NCBI RefSeq assembly: GCF_004804335.1
Contig: NZ_SRXY01000001.1
Span: forward strand, 682,001 to 746,000
Length of the DNA stretch: 64,000 nt
Direction of reading: 5' to 3'
From: Pacificoceanicola onchidii
GTDB lineage: Bacteria; Pseudomonadota; Alphaproteobacteria; Rhodobacterales; Rhodobacteraceae
Below are positions 51,942 to 61,398 of the stretch, in pieces (position 1 is the stretch's first letter; each line of letters opens with the position of its first letter). Below the pieces are notes generated by a model that searched no databases, had not been told where the DNA came from, and was given only the letters and a program-made list of their open reading frames with translations. The translations under genes were made by a program, and so were the position numbers.

Positions 51942-54362
51942 ATGGATGATGATACGCTCGACCCCAACATGAACCGTCAAATGTCAGAGCCGCTGAGCCG
52001 GGCCATCGGCGAGCGCTACCTGACCTATGCGCTCTCGACGATCATGCACCGTGCCTTGCCGGATGCGCGCGACGGGCTCAAGCCGGTGCACCGGCGCATC
52101 CTCTATGCCATGCGCCGTCTGCGGCTGACGTCGACCGGTGGATTCCTGAAATCCGCCAAGATCAGCGGCGACACCATGGGCGATTTTCACCCTCACGGCG
52201 ACGCGGCAATCTACGACGCCATGGCCCGTCTCGCGCAGGATTTCACGATCCGATATCCGCTGGTCGACGGGCAAGGCAACTTCGGCAACATCGACGGCGA
52301 TAATCCCGCCGCCTCGCGCTACACCGAAGCGCGCATGACCATCATGTCAGAGGCGCTGCTCGAAGGCCTCAATGAAAACGCCGTCGATTTTCGCGACAAC
52401 TATGACGGACGCCTGCAAGAGCCGGCTGTCCTGCCCGCCTCCTACCCGAACCTGCTGGCCAATGGCTCTTCCGGCATTGCAGTGGGCATGGCCACGAACA
52501 TTCCGCCGCACAATATCGGCGAGCTTCTGAACGCCTGCCTGCATCTGATCAAAACACCGGACGCCCGCGACGATACGCTTTTGCAGTACGTCCCGGGCCC
52601 CGATTTCCCCACCGGCGGGGTGATTGTTGAGCCTGCGGAAAACATTGCCCAGGCCTACCGCACCGGGCGCGGCTCCATCCGCCTGCGTGCGAAATGGGAG
52701 GTCGAGGACCTTGGGCGCGGGCAATGGCAGGTTGTTGTCACCGAGATCCCCTACCAAGTGCAGAAATCCAAGCTGGTCGAACGCATTGCAGAGCTGATCC
52801 AGACCAAGAAGGTGCCGATCCTTGCCGATGTGCGTGACGAAAGCGCCGAAGACATCCGCATGGTTCTCGAACCAAAGTCCAAGAACGTCGATCCCGATGT
52901 CCTGATGAACCTTCTGTTCCGCAACTCGGACCTGGAAACCCGATTCTCGCTCAACATGAACGTGTTGATCGACGGGGTCACGCCCCGCGTTTGCTCTCTG
53001 AAAGAAGTGCTGCGCGCCTTCATCGATTTCCGCCGCGAAGTTCTGATCCGCCGTTCGAAACACCGCATGGCCAAGATCGACGCCCGGCTTGAGGAACTCG
53101 AAGGCTTCATCATCGCCTTCCTCAATCTTGACCGCGTGATCGACATCATCCGCTATGACGACAATCCCAAAGCGGCCTTGATGTACGAGGATTGGTCCAA
53201 GGCGCATCAAGCCACGATTCCGCGCGCTACCGACGAGAGCGACTACCGCTCGCCGCTTATCGGCGTAGACGTCAAAGCGCTTGAATTGCGGGATGACGAA
53301 GACGCCATCGCGCGCGGCGCGCTGGCCGACGATGGCACGGATTCGAAAATCCCGGCCCGCTTTGTCGGCCGCTCCGAAGGGCTGTCGGACGTTCAGGCCG
53401 AGGCGATCCTCAACATGCGCCTGCGCGCCCTGCGCCGTCTTGAGGAACTGGAGCTGATCCGCGAACGGGATGCGCTCATGGAAGAGCGTGCCGGTCTCGA
53501 AGACCTGCTCGATTCCGAAGACCTGCAATGGAAGACCATCGCCGAACAGCTTCGCGAAGTGCGCAAATCCTTTGGCAAGGATTACGTCGGCGGCGCGCGT
53601 CGTACGCTGATTTCCGAGGCTGCCGAAGTCGAAGACGTGCCCATCGAAGCCATGATCGAGCGCGAGCCGATCACCGTGGTCTGCTCTCAGATGGGCTGGA
53701 TTCGCGCCATGACCGGACATATCGATCTGGGTCGCGAACTGAAGTTCAAGGACGGCGATGGTCCGCGTTTCATCTTCCACGCGGAAACCACGGACCGCCT
53801 TCTGGTCTTTGGCTCCAACGGGCGCTTCTACACTCTGTCCGCATCAAATCTGCCGGGCGGGCGCGGCATGGGCGAGCCGGTCCGGATCATGGTTGACCTG
53901 CCGAATGAGGCAGAGATCGTTGACCTGTTCATCCACAAACCGGACGGCAAGCTGCTGGTCGCCTCCTCGGCCGGGGACGGCTTTGTCGTGTCCGAATCCG
54001 AAGTCATCGCCCAGACGCGCGCCGGCAAACAGGTGCTCAACGTGCGCGGCGAGGTGAAGGCCAAGGTCTGCAAACCGGTCACGGGCAACGCCGTCGCCGT
54101 CGTTGGCGAAAACCGCAAGGTGCTGGTTTTCATGCTCGACGAACTGCCCGAAATGGCCCGCGGCAAAGGCGTGCGGCTGCAGAAATACAAGGACGGCGGC
54201 CTGTCAGATGCACGCAGCTTTACGCTCGAAGAAGGCCTGTCATGGCTGGACCCGGCTGGACGCACCCGCACGGAAACCGCACTCGAAGAATGGATCGGGA
54301 AACGCGCCGGAACCGGCCGCATGGCCCCTCGCGGGTTCCCGCGCGACAATCGTTTCACCTGA
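51942..54362 (+). CDS. parC: DNA topoisomerase IV subunit A
   Basis: 806 residues, the ATP-independent cleavage subunit that decatenates chromosomes with ParE. The active-site Tyr lies in [10 protein letters not shown]; the N-terminal region has [20 protein letters not shown]. Length, the absence of a GyrA box and the C-terminal blades ([17 protein letters not shown]) fit ParC rather than GyrA. The quinolone-determining region reads [12 protein letters not shown], with Ala and Asp where E. coli ParC has Ser80 and Glu84. Confidence 0.92.
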   Translation: MDDDTLDPNMNRQMSEPLSRAIGERYLTYALSTIMHRALPDARDGLKPVHRRILYAMRRLRLTSTGGFLKSAKISGDTMGDFHPHGDAAIYDAMARLAQDFTIRYPLVDGQGNFGNIDGDNPAASRYTEARMTIMSEALLEGLNENAVDFRDNYDGRLQEPAVLPASYPNLLANGSSGIAVGMATNIPPHNIGELLNACLHLIKTPDARDDTLLQYVPGPDFPTGGVIVEPAENIAQAYRTGRGSIRLRAKWEVEDLGRGQWQVVVTEIPYQVQKSKLVERIAELIQTKKVPILADVRDESAEDIRMVLEPKSKNVDPDVLMNLLFRNSDLETRFSLNMNVLIDGVTPRVCSLKEVLRAFIDFRREVLIRRSKHRMAKIDARLEELEGFIIAFLNLDRVIDIIRYDDNPKAALMYEDWSKAHQATIPRATDESDYRSPLIGVDVKALELRDDEDAIARGALADDGTDSKIPARFVGRSEGLSDVQAEAILNMRLRALRRLEELELIRERDALMEERAGLEDLLDSEDLQWKTIAEQLREVRKSFGKDYVGGARRTLISEAAEVEDVPIEAMIEREPITVVCSQMGWIRAMTGHIDLGRELKFKDGDGPRFIFHAETTDRLLVFGSNGRFYTLSASNLPGGRGMGEPVRIMVDLPNEAEIVDLFIHKPDGKLLVASSAGDGFVVSESEVIAQTRAGKQVLNVRGEVKAKVCKPVTGNAVAVVGENRKVLVFMLDELPEMARGKGVRLQKYKDGGLSDARSFTLEEGLSWLDPAGRTRTETALEEWIGKRAGTGRMAPRGFPRDNRFT

Positions 54363-54708
54363 GACTCCGGCTCAGCGCGAATAGGGATCCAACCAGCGTG
54401 ACGGGGGCTGGTCTCGCTTGTTGTGCGCGTTTCTCAACCGCCAAATCGCTGAAAAACAGGGCGTGGACTGCTGATGTCGCAAGGCGATGCGCGCGAATCT
54501 GCGACAAAATGGCCGTGCCTTTGTGCTAAATCCGACTACTATCGTGACAAAACACACCCCAGCCTCCCGGCTTTTTCAAAAACGCGACGTCCTTTGGCGC
54601 TAACGTGACGATTTTGGTCTGTTTCGCGGCGCTGCGGCACGCTAACACTCGGTCCGAGAAATACCGCGTGGTGAAATCGCCGCGCTGAAATCAAGGAGAG
54701 GAACGCTG
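54363..54708. other. Intergenic region before etfB
   Basis: About 345 bases, no gene supported. It contains a 7-base inverted repeat TGTCGCA / TGCGACA (54475-54481 and 54500-54506) and further GTGACAAAA and GTGACGATT-like segments. The etfBA promoter should lie here, but no convincing hexamer pair was chosen. AAGGAGAGG before etfB is a good ribosome-binding site. Confidence 0.5.
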
Positions 54709-55467
54709 ATGAAGGTACTTGTACCGGTAAAACGCGTGATCGACTATAACGTGAAGGTTCGCGTGAAAGCGGACGGAAGCGGTGTTGATCTCGCCAACGT
54801 CAAGATGTCGATGAACCCTTTCGACGAAATCGCCGTCGAAGAGGCGATCCGCCTGAAGGAAGCCGGCAAGGCCGACGAGATCATCGTGGTCTCCATCGGT
54901 GTCAAGCAAGCCACCGACACGCTGCGCAATGCGCTGGCGATGGGTGCGGATCGGGCGATCCTGGTGAATGCCGCCGATGATGTGCACACCGACGTCGAGC
55001 CGCTCGCCGTTTCGAAAATTCTCGCCAAGGTGGTCGAGGAAGAGCAGCCGGGCCTCGTGCTCTGCGGCAAGCAGGCGATCGACAACGACCTGAACGCCAC
55101 CGGCCAGATGCTGTCCGCGCTGCTCGGCTGGTCCCAGGCGACCTTTGCTTCCGAGGTGGACATTGACGGCGACGCCGCCAAGGTCACACGCGAAGTGGAC
55201 GGCGGTCTGCAGACCATTTCCGTCAAGATGCCGACGGTTGTCACCGTCGATCTGCGTCTGAACGAGCCGCGCTATGCCTCCTTGCCGAACATCATGAAGG
55301 CCAAGAAGAAGCCGCTCGAAGAGAAGACCGCCGCCGATTACGGCGTCGACGTCACGCCGCGCCTCGAGATCGTCAAGACCACCGAGCCCGCCGAACGCGC
55401 GGCCGGGATCAAGGTTGCCGATGTCGATGAGCTGATTGCGAAACTCAAGGAAGCGGGGGCTGTATAA
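54709..55467 (+). CDS. etfB: Electron transfer flavoprotein subunit beta
   Basis: 252 residues starting [20 protein letters not shown]. The AMP-binding subunit of ETF, which carries electrons from acyl-CoA and other dehydrogenases to ETF-ubiquinone oxidoreductase. The signature [21 protein letters not shown] is present. Strong ribosome-binding site; TAATG overlap with etfA. Confidence 0.97.
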   Translation: MKVLVPVKRVIDYNVKVRVKADGSGVDLANVKMSMNPFDEIAVEEAIRLKEAGKADEIIVVSIGVKQATDTLRNALAMGADRAILVNAADDVHTDVEPLAVSKILAKVVEEEQPGLVLCGKQAIDNDLNATGQMLSALLGWSQATFASEVDIDGDAAKVTREVDGGLQTISVKMPTVVTVDLRLNEPRYASLPNIMKAKKKPLEEKTAADYGVDVTPRLEIVKTTEPAERAAGIKVADVDELIAKLKEAGAV

Positions 55468-56390
55468 TGGCTGTTCTTCTTCTTGCCGAAGTGAATGACG
55501 GCGCGCTGGCGATGGACGCCACCGCAAAGGCCGTGACCGCCGCGAAGGCGATTGGCGATGTAACCGTGCTCTGCGCGGGCGGCACCGCTGCGGATGCGGC
55601 GGCTGAGGCAGCCACCATCGACGGCGTGTCGAAAGTGCTCTGCGCCGAAGATGCGGGCCTGTCGCACCGCCTCGCGGAATCCACGGCAGACCTGATCGTG
55701 GGTCTGGCGGGCGACTACTCGCACATCGTGGCCCCGGCCACGACCGACGCCAAGAACGTGCTGCCGCGCGTGGCGGCGCTGCTCGACGTGATGGTGCTGA
55801 CCGACGTGACGGCTGTCATCGACGCCGACACCTTCGAGCGCCCGATCTACGCCGGCAACGCGGTTCAGACCGTGAAATCCGGCGACGCGACCAAGGTCAT
55901 CTCCTTCCGGACCTCGACCTTTGACGCAGCGGGCACCGGTGGCGCGGCTGCGGTGGAAACCATCGGCGGCGCATCCTCCGATCTGTCGTCCTGGGTTGAA
56001 GACAAGGTTGCCGCAAGCGACCGCCCCGAGCTGACCTCGGCGGGCGTTGTTGTCTCCGGCGGCCGCGGCGTTGGCTCCGAGGAGGACTTCAAGCTGATCG
56101 AAACCCTGGCCGACAAGCTCGGCGCGGCCGTTGGCGCGTCTCGCGCGGCCGTGGACTCCGGTTTTGCCCCGAACGACTGGCAGGTGGGTCAGACCGGCAA
56201 GGTTGTGGCACCGGACCTCTACGTCGCCGTCGGCATCTCCGGCGCGATCCAGCACCTCGCGGGCATGAAGGACTCGAAGGTTATTGTCGCGATCAACAAG
56301 GACGAAGAAGCCCCGATCTTCCAGGTCGCAGACTTCGGCCTCGTCGCAGACCTCTTTGACGCTGTCCCGGAACTCACTGAAAAACTGTGA
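55467..56390 (+). CDS. etfA: Electron transfer flavoprotein subunit alpha
   Basis: 307 residues. FAD-binding subunit of ETF. The C-terminal domain has the signature [20 protein letters not shown], followed by [20 protein letters not shown] and [16 protein letters not shown]. Coupled to etfB. The 3-hydroxybutyryl-CoA dehydrogenase gene about 1 kb downstream fits a role in acyl-CoA metabolism. Confidence 0.97.
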   Translation: MAVLLLAEVNDGALAMDATAKAVTAAKAIGDVTVLCAGGTAADAAAEAATIDGVSKVLCAEDAGLSHRLAESTADLIVGLAGDYSHIVAPATTDAKNVLPRVAALLDVMVLTDVTAVIDADTFERPIYAGNAVQTVKSGDATKVISFRTSTFDAAGTGGAAAVETIGGASSDLSSWVEDKVAASDRPELTSAGVVVSGGRGVGSEEDFKLIETLADKLGAAVGASRAAVDSGFAPNDWQVGQTGKVVAPDLYVAVGISGAIQHLAGMKDSKVIVAINKDEEAPIFQVADFGLVADLFDAVPELTEKL

Positions 56391-56423
56391 TGGGACAGGG
56401 GGACCAAGGTCCCTGCACACACA

Positions 56424-56456
56424 ACGAAAGGCCCGCCAAATTGGCGGGCCTTTTTC
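56424..56456. terminator. Terminator of etfBA, also convergent with DUF6473 gene
   Basis: AAGGCCCGCC-AAAT-TGGCGGGCCTT (56427-56453) followed by TTTC on the plus strand. The minus strand reads TTTCG after the same stem, about 20 bases past the DUF6473 stop, so it may serve both. Confidence 0.85.
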
Positions 56457-56472
56457 ATGTTGGAAGGAGGGG

Positions 56473-57318
56473 TCAGGCGAGCCCACCCCCAACCATGGGG
56501 CCAACGACTTCGGCCAGCGCATCTGCGGCCTCCGCATGGGCTGTTGGCCCCATTTGCTCGGCGGCGGCACAGGCTTCGAAGTCGTTGAACACCATCCCCG
56601 TCGTGCCTTCCATTGACGCCTGATCCGAACAGACCACCTCGACCACCGCCGCTACCCGCGGCCGCAAAGTCTCGATCATGGACCGCGTCACGAACAACGG
56701 GTCTTTCACGCCGGAAACCGATACGGAAATGCTTTCAGGGATCGGATGGTCTGCAAACCACAGTAGGACAACTTTGCCGCGCATGATTGTCAGCACGTGT
56801 TTCATCCGAGCCACCCAGGCGGTCCTGAGCTCTTCGACAACAACCGCATGCCGCTCTGCCGAAACCTCGGAAAGGCGGGCCAGCATATGGCGATTGAAGT
56901 GAAACTCGGTGAAATCGACCTCCGGAAACAGCTCTTCGAGACTCTCTGAAGCACGTAGAAACCGATCGTTCCGGCGCGGATGCACCATGTAGAACCGGTT
57001 CGACATGTTTTGAGCGCCCATCACCTGCAGGACCTTGACCAAGGCACCGCCGGACAACTCCAGAACAGACGGATCATTCAAATAAAAATCGACACCGGCA
57101 TTCGCCACGCCGAAGTTCACCGCTTCGACAGACAGAAGCCGCCCGAGCAAGTCCGGGAACGGCGCGGAAATAAACCGGCCATAAGTTTCAATACCGCCGA
57201 GAAAGGCGATGAAATCGTCCTCCATCGACGCCTTCGGACCACGAAAGGTCACGCGCGAGTTCCCATATTTGCAGGGGTGGTACTCGAGCGTACCGGGACC
57301 GCCAGAATGGCATGTCAT
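56473..57318 (-). CDS. DUF6473 family protein
   Basis: 281 residues from ATG at 57318, which has GAGGTGGGTGAG upstream; the longer frame to 57399 lacks family sequence. The N-terminal hallmark [19 protein letters not shown] and [20 protein letters not shown], then [16 protein letters not shown], match DUF6473, a family frequent in Rhodobacteraceae. The alpha/beta pattern with NxGxxNAGxD resembles an SGNH-like or polysaccharide-modifying fold. Function unknown. Confidence 0.8.
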   Translation of the reverse strand: MTCHSGGPGTLEYHPCKYGNSRVTFRGPKASMEDDFIAFLGGIETYGRFISAPFPDLLGRLLSVEAVNFGVANAGVDFYLNDPSVLELSGGALVKVLQVMGAQNMSNRFYMVHPRRNDRFLRASESLEELFPEVDFTEFHFNRHMLARLSEVSAERHAVVVEELRTAWVARMKHVLTIMRGKVVLLWFADHPIPESISVSVSGVKDPLFVTRSMIETLRPRVAAVVEVVCSDQASMEGTTGMVFNDFEACAAAEQMGPTAHAEAADALAEVVGPMVGGGLA

Positions 57319-57475
57319 CTCACCCACCTCATTTCTTTTCACCCAAGGAGGAGATTCGCTCAAAGAGGTTGCAAAATGACTAAAGTGCCAATGTATCATT
57401 AACTTGAGACACCTGCCCTTGCAGCCACCGCAGCACCGGGCCTATTGTTGCCGTAAGGTAGCAAAGGACAGGCGC

Positions 57476-58351
57476 ATGGAGATCAAATCAGTTGGCGTTG
57501 TCGGCGCCGGGCAGATGGGCAACGGGATCGCGCATGTGATGGCGTTGGCCGGGTATGACGTGCGCCTCAACGACATCAGCCAGGACAGCCTAAACAAGGC
57601 CATGGCGCTGATCACCAAGAACCTCGATCGCCAGGTCAGCCGCGAGAAGATTTCCGCCGAGGATCGCGACACCGCCCTGGGCCGGATCAGGACAACACTG
57701 GATCTGCCCGAGGTCGCATCGAGCGATCTGGTCATCGAGGCAGCGACGGAACGCGAAGACGTCAAGAACAAGATCTTCGAAAGCCTCGCGCCTGACCTTG
57801 GGCCGAACACCATCCTGACGTCCAACACCTCGTCGATTTCCATCACACGTCTGGCCTCTCGCACCGACCGGCCAGAGAAGTTCATGGGATTCCATTTCAT
57901 GAACCCGGTGCCGCTGATGCAACTGGTCGAACTGATCCGGGGCATTGCCACCGACAAGGAAACCTACGACGCCTGCCTTGGCGTTGTGCAGAACCTTGGC
58001 AAAACCGCTGCCAGCGCCGAGGACTTCCCGGCCTTCATCGTGAACCGCATCCTGATCCCGATGATCAACGAGGCCTGCTACACTCTCTACGAAGGCGTCG
58101 GCAACGTGCAGTCCATCGACATGGCCATGAAGCTTGGCGCGAACCATCCCATGGGGCCGCTGGAACTGGCGGATTTCATCGGGTTGGACACCTGCCTTGC
58201 GATCATGAACGTCCTGCACGACGGGCTGGCGGACACCAAGTACCGCCCCTGTCCGCTTCTGACCAAATACGTCGAAGCCGGATGGCTGGGCCGCAAGACC
58301 AAGCGCGGATTTTATGACTATCGCGGCGAGACACCGGTTCCGACGCGCTGA
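57476..58351 (+). CDS. hbd: 3-hydroxybutyryl-CoA dehydrogenase
   Basis: 291 residues from ATG at 57476, with AAGGACAGG upstream. The NAD-binding motif VVGAGQMGNGIAHV lies near the start, the HADH signature is GFHFMNPVPLMQLVELIRG, and the C-terminal helical domain has NRILIPMINEACYTLYEGVG. It oxidises (S)-3-hydroxybutyryl-CoA or runs in reverse. Nearby etfBA supports short-chain acyl-CoA metabolism. Divergent from the DUF6473 gene. Confidence 0.93.
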   Translation: MEIKSVGVVGAGQMGNGIAHVMALAGYDVRLNDISQDSLNKAMALITKNLDRQVSREKISAEDRDTALGRIRTTLDLPEVASSDLVIEAATEREDVKNKIFESLAPDLGPNTILTSNTSSISITRLASRTDRPEKFMGFHFMNPVPLMQLVELIRGIATDKETYDACLGVVQNLGKTAASAEDFPAFIVNRILIPMINEACYTLYEGVGNVQSIDMAMKLGANHPMGPLELADFIGLDTCLAIMNVLHDGLADTKYRPCPLLTKYVEAGWLGRKTKRGFYDYRGETPVPTR

Positions 58352-58364
58352 GCGTCGGTGGCCG

Positions 58365-59246
58365 TCAGTCCGGGCTGTCTTTCAAGGCCAGCGTTTTTTC
58401 CCGTAGCCAGGCGACAAACTCGCGCTGCCCGCCTTCGTAGGCTTTCACTTCGTCAGGGCCAATCGGCGCACCGACAACGGGTTTCTGCGGCTTGCGGCAC
58501 GCGTGGATCACTTCGTGGATCAACAGACCCTGACGCAGCGTGGCCGAGAGTTTGTTGGCAAATTGATACGCGCGGCTGTTTTGACCGGGGAAAAAGACCG
58601 GCACCACGGTTGCGCCGGAGCGCTGCACCATCTTGGCGGTGAACGGGTTCCACACGGCTTCAACAGCCGGGCCGAACCACGTCTCTGAGTTGGCCACAAC
58701 GCCGGACGGGAACAGAACAATCACGCCGCCGTCTTTCAAATGCGCCATGGCGTTGGCGCGCATGGCAAGGCTCTGCTCCCGCGCATCTTCCTCATGCGGA
58801 AAGGGAACCGGGATCATGAAGGGATCAATCTCGCGCACCCCGGTCAACAGGGAACGGGTCAGGATCTTGTAATCCGTCCGCACCTTGCCGATCAGATGCG
58901 CGAGCACCATGCCATCGACCAGACCATGCGGATGGTTGGCCACGATGATAACAGGACCGGTTTCGGGAATGCGGCGAATCTGCTCTTCCGGCGTCTCCAG
59001 CTCGATCCCCATGATGTCGAGCGCCTGGGTCCAGAAGGCCTGCCCTTCGGCGGGCCCCATACGTTCAAACCGGCGCACCATCCGCAACAGGGGGATCTTG
59101 CCCGTGGCCCACTCCATCGCCCGGATGGTGTTGGCTTTCCACGGGTTGGTGAACGTGTTGGCGTAGCTGACTTTGCGCTTGTCATAGGGAGCAGAGTCGG
59201 GCTGTGATTGCGTTCCCGTGGTCGGCGCATCGATGCCCTGGACCAT
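58365..59246 (-). CDS. Lysophospholipid acyltransferase-like protein
   Basis: 293 residues. PlsC-like acyltransferase with VANHPHGLVDGMVL, the NHPxGxxDG version of the catalytic His/Asp motif, then FPSGVVANSETWFGPAVEAV (block with Glu/Gly contacts for the phosphate). The N-terminal region is polar with NPWKANTIRAMEWATGKIPL. It likely acylates a glycerolipid or ornithine-type lipid at the inner membrane. Convergent with hbd, 13 bases apart. Confidence 0.85.
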   Translation of the reverse strand: MVQGIDAPTTGTQSQPDSAPYDKRKVSYANTFTNPWKANTIRAMEWATGKIPLLRMVRRFERMGPAEGQAFWTQALDIMGIELETPEEQIRRIPETGPVIIVANHPHGLVDGMVLAHLIGKVRTDYKILTRSLLTGVREIDPFMIPVPFPHEEDAREQSLAMRANAMAHLKDGGVIVLFPSGVVANSETWFGPAVEAVWNPFTAKMVQRSGATVVPVFFPGQNSRAYQFANKLSATLRQGLLIHEVIHACRKPQKPVVGAPIGPDEVKAYEGGQREFVAWLREKTLALKDSPD

Positions 59247-59321
59247 GCCGTCCTCGTCCCGTCGTCTTCCGCCCGCGCGTGCGCCCGGCTTAGTGTCACT
59301 CCCAAAGGCGCGTTGCGCGCC

Positions 59322-59600
59322 TCAGCACTCTTCCCCGAAACGATCCGCCACAAGCGCCTCGACCGCATTGGCCAGCGCCTCGGCATCCGCACCCGAGGTT
59401 TGAACCTCAATAGTGGTTCCCTTCGCGGCTGCCAACATTAAAAGCCCCATAATGCTGTCGCCACCGGCGCTCATCCCGTCCCGGCTGACCTCTGCCGTGG
59501 CGTCAAATCCTTCAACAACCTCGACCAGCTTGGCCGATGCGCGCGCGTGCAAACCCTTCTCATTCACGATTTTCAGCGTGCGTTGGATGGTCTGGGACAT
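59322..59600 (-). CDS. ptsH: Phosphocarrier protein HPr (PTS)
   Basis: 92 residues from ATG at 59600. KGLHARASAKL contains the phosphorylated His18; GGDSIMGLLML contains Ser49, the target of HprK. It takes phosphate from Enzyme I and gives it to EIIA. Downstream of the EIIA gene by 37 bases, in the same unit. No sugar permease is nearby, so a regulatory (PTS-Ntr-like) role is likely. Confidence 0.95.
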   Translation of the reverse strand: MSQTIQRTLKIVNEKGLHARASAKLVEVVEGFDATAEVSRDGMSAGGDSIMGLLMLAAAKGTTIEVQTSGADAEALANAVEALVADRFGEEC

Positions 59601-59637
59601 GGGTTGGCCTTTTCTTTTCTCGGCGTTTTGGGACGAC

Positions 59638-60036
59638 TCAGGCCGCGCCTGGTCCGATGTTGCGGCTGTCGATATACTTGCGTCCCGCCTCAAGTGCACC
59701 CCTTACTGCGTCGGCAACGGGCTTCTGGCGCGATTTGGCCAGCTTGATCAGCATCGGCAGATTTGCGCCGTAGAGGATACGCCGGTTGTCGGGTTGGCAG
59801 GCCATCAGCGACAGATTCGACGGCGAGCCACCGAACATGTCGGTCACGATGACAACGCCATCGCCGCTGTCCACCCCATCGGCGGCGACGCAAATCTCAG
59901 ATTGCTTCTGACCGCGATCACAATCCGCATCAATGGAGATCGCCACGATGCCTGACTGCATGCCAACAACGTGCTCCACCGCGGAAAGATACTCTTTCGC
60001 TAGGCCGCCGTGGGCAACTATCACGATTCCGATCAC
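59638..60036 (-). CDS. PTS EIIA component, mannose/fructose type
   Basis: 132 residues with GTG start overlapping the rapZ stop by one base. IVIVAHGGLAKEYL carries the phosphorylated His9, and VVIVTDMFGGSPSNLSLMAC is the family signature. No EIIB, EIIC or EIID gene is present, so it probably senses the phosphorylation state of HPr for the HprK/RapZ/ChvGI regulatory system. Confidence 0.93.
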   Translation of the reverse strand: MIGIVIVAHGGLAKEYLSAVEHVVGMQSGIVAISIDADCDRGQKQSEICVAADGVDSGDGVVIVTDMFGGSPSNLSLMACQPDNRRILYGANLPMLIKLAKSRQKPVADAVRGALEAGRKYIDSRNIGPGAA

Positions 60037-60953
60037 TACAGTGCCTTTCCGCCTTGGGTCGGCATGACGCCCTTCCCCTGGGTAATCCCGCGACGTTCCA
60101 ATTCGCGATGCCTAATTGACACCCGCCAGCCCTCTTGTGCAAGTGCGGCGGCGATGTTTTCTGCGGTTGCAACAGACCTGTGTTTGCCGCCGGTACAGCC
60201 GAAACCTACCGAAAAGTGTGCTTTTCCCTCTTCCACAACGCCCGGCAGAACAAAAAGCAACAGATCCACGACTCGCTCGATCAACCCGTCATAACGCGGA
60301 TCGCCGGCCACATAGTCCGCCACCGGCATGTCCAAACCGGTGAACGGGCGCAGCTCCGGCTGCCAATGCGGGTTGCGCAGGAACCGGCAGTCGAACGCCA
60401 GATCGAGACCTTGTGGCAGGCCGCGTTTGTAGCTGAACGAGTGGACAGACAAGGCCATGCCCTGTCCCGTCGCCTGACCGAACCATCCTTCCATCTCTGC
60501 TCTGAGATCGTGAATTGTCAGGTCCGTTGTGTCGATCAGCACATCCGCACGGCTGCGGACGTCCTCCAACAAAGCCAGTTCGCGTGCGATCCCCTCTCCC
60601 GGAGATTCGTCAGGGGCCAAGGGGTGGCGCCGGCGCGTTTCCGAGTATCGACGGCTCAGCACCTCCGGCGCACAATCAAGGTAGAGCAAATCACAGGTCA
60701 AACCGGGCAAGGCCGACAGGGCCTTGTGGACTTCGATCAAACCATCCGCCGAAAACTCGCGGTTGCGCACATCAATCCCAAGCGCCATGGGGCGCGGCAG
60801 GTTCTGACTGCCCTCGACAAGCCGCGGCACCAGCGACAACGGAATGTTGTCGATACTTTCAAAACCGAAATCTTCGAGCGCGTTGATGGCCGTAGAGCGC
60901 CCGGCGCCAGACGGCCCGCTCACCAACACCACCCTTTGCACAGCCTGCACCAT
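60036..60953 (-). CDS. rapZ: RNase adapter protein RapZ
   Basis: 305 residues. The Walker A motif GPSGAGRS is at 13-20 and the C-terminal domain has SVGFGCTGGKHRSVATAENI. In enterobacteria RapZ guides GlmZ RNA decay to control glucosamine-6-phosphate synthesis; in alphaproteobacteria the target is not settled. In the chvI-chvG-hprK-rapZ-EIIA-HPr order, 9 bases after hprK. Confidence 0.95.
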   Translation of the reverse strand: MVQAVQRVVLVSGPSGAGRSTAINALEDFGFESIDNIPLSLVPRLVEGSQNLPRPMALGIDVRNREFSADGLIEVHKALSALPGLTCDLLYLDCAPEVLSRRYSETRRRHPLAPDESPGEGIARELALLEDVRSRADVLIDTTDLTIHDLRAEMEGWFGQATGQGMALSVHSFSYKRGLPQGLDLAFDCRFLRNPHWQPELRPFTGLDMPVADYVAGDPRYDGLIERVVDLLLFVLPGVVEEGKAHFSVGFGCTGGKHRSVATAENIAAALAQEGWRVSIRHRELERRGITQGKGVMPTQGGKAL

Positions 60954-60962
60954 GATCGTCCT

Positions 60963-61397
60963 TCAGTCCTTTCGACCGCCCTTCAGGTATTGCAGAATCG
61001 CCGCCGCAAAATAGGAAGACGCGGAATTGTGAAGCAAGGGGACGTTTTCACCCAGCACCTCGGTTGTCCTGACCTCCGGCAAACGCTCTGTTTCAACGCA
61101 ATCCAGATCAAGCACCGCACAGAGCCTGCCTTTTTCCGCCGCCGCCGCTTTCAGAAGCCCGACCCCCCGCGCTTCAATCATCCCGAAAATCGCATCGGGA
61201 GACCGCATCCAGACCGCTCCGGCGTCACCTTTCTCCACAATCACACGGTCATCCGCGATCAGCAATGCGCCCCGCGTCATCAACTCGAGCGCGAGCGACG
61301 ACTTTCCGCTGCCTGATTTTCCACGAATGAGAAGGCCTTTGCCGTCCACGGAAACCGCGCTGGCGTGCAGAATGGTCGGCCCGCCGGACGCGTTCAT
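60963..61397 (-). CDS. hprK: HPr kinase/phosphorylase, short form
   Basis: 144 residues from ATG at 61397, one base from the chvG stop; the TTG at 61415 is less likely. Walker A GKSGSGKS is at 26-33, followed by LLIADDRVIVEK and the family signature GMIEARGVGLLKAA near 78-91. It lacks the N-terminal domain of Gram-positive HprK (about 310 residues), as is usual for alphaproteobacteria. It phosphorylates Ser49 of HPr. Confidence 0.93.
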   Translation of the reverse strand: MNASGGPTILHASAVSVDGKGLLIRGKSGSGKSSLALELMTRGALLIADDRVIVEKGDAGAVWMRSPDAIFGMIEARGVGLLKAAAAEKGRLCAVLDLDCVETERLPEVRTTEVLGENVPLLHNSASSYFAAAILQYLKGGRKD

Positions 61398-61398
61398 A

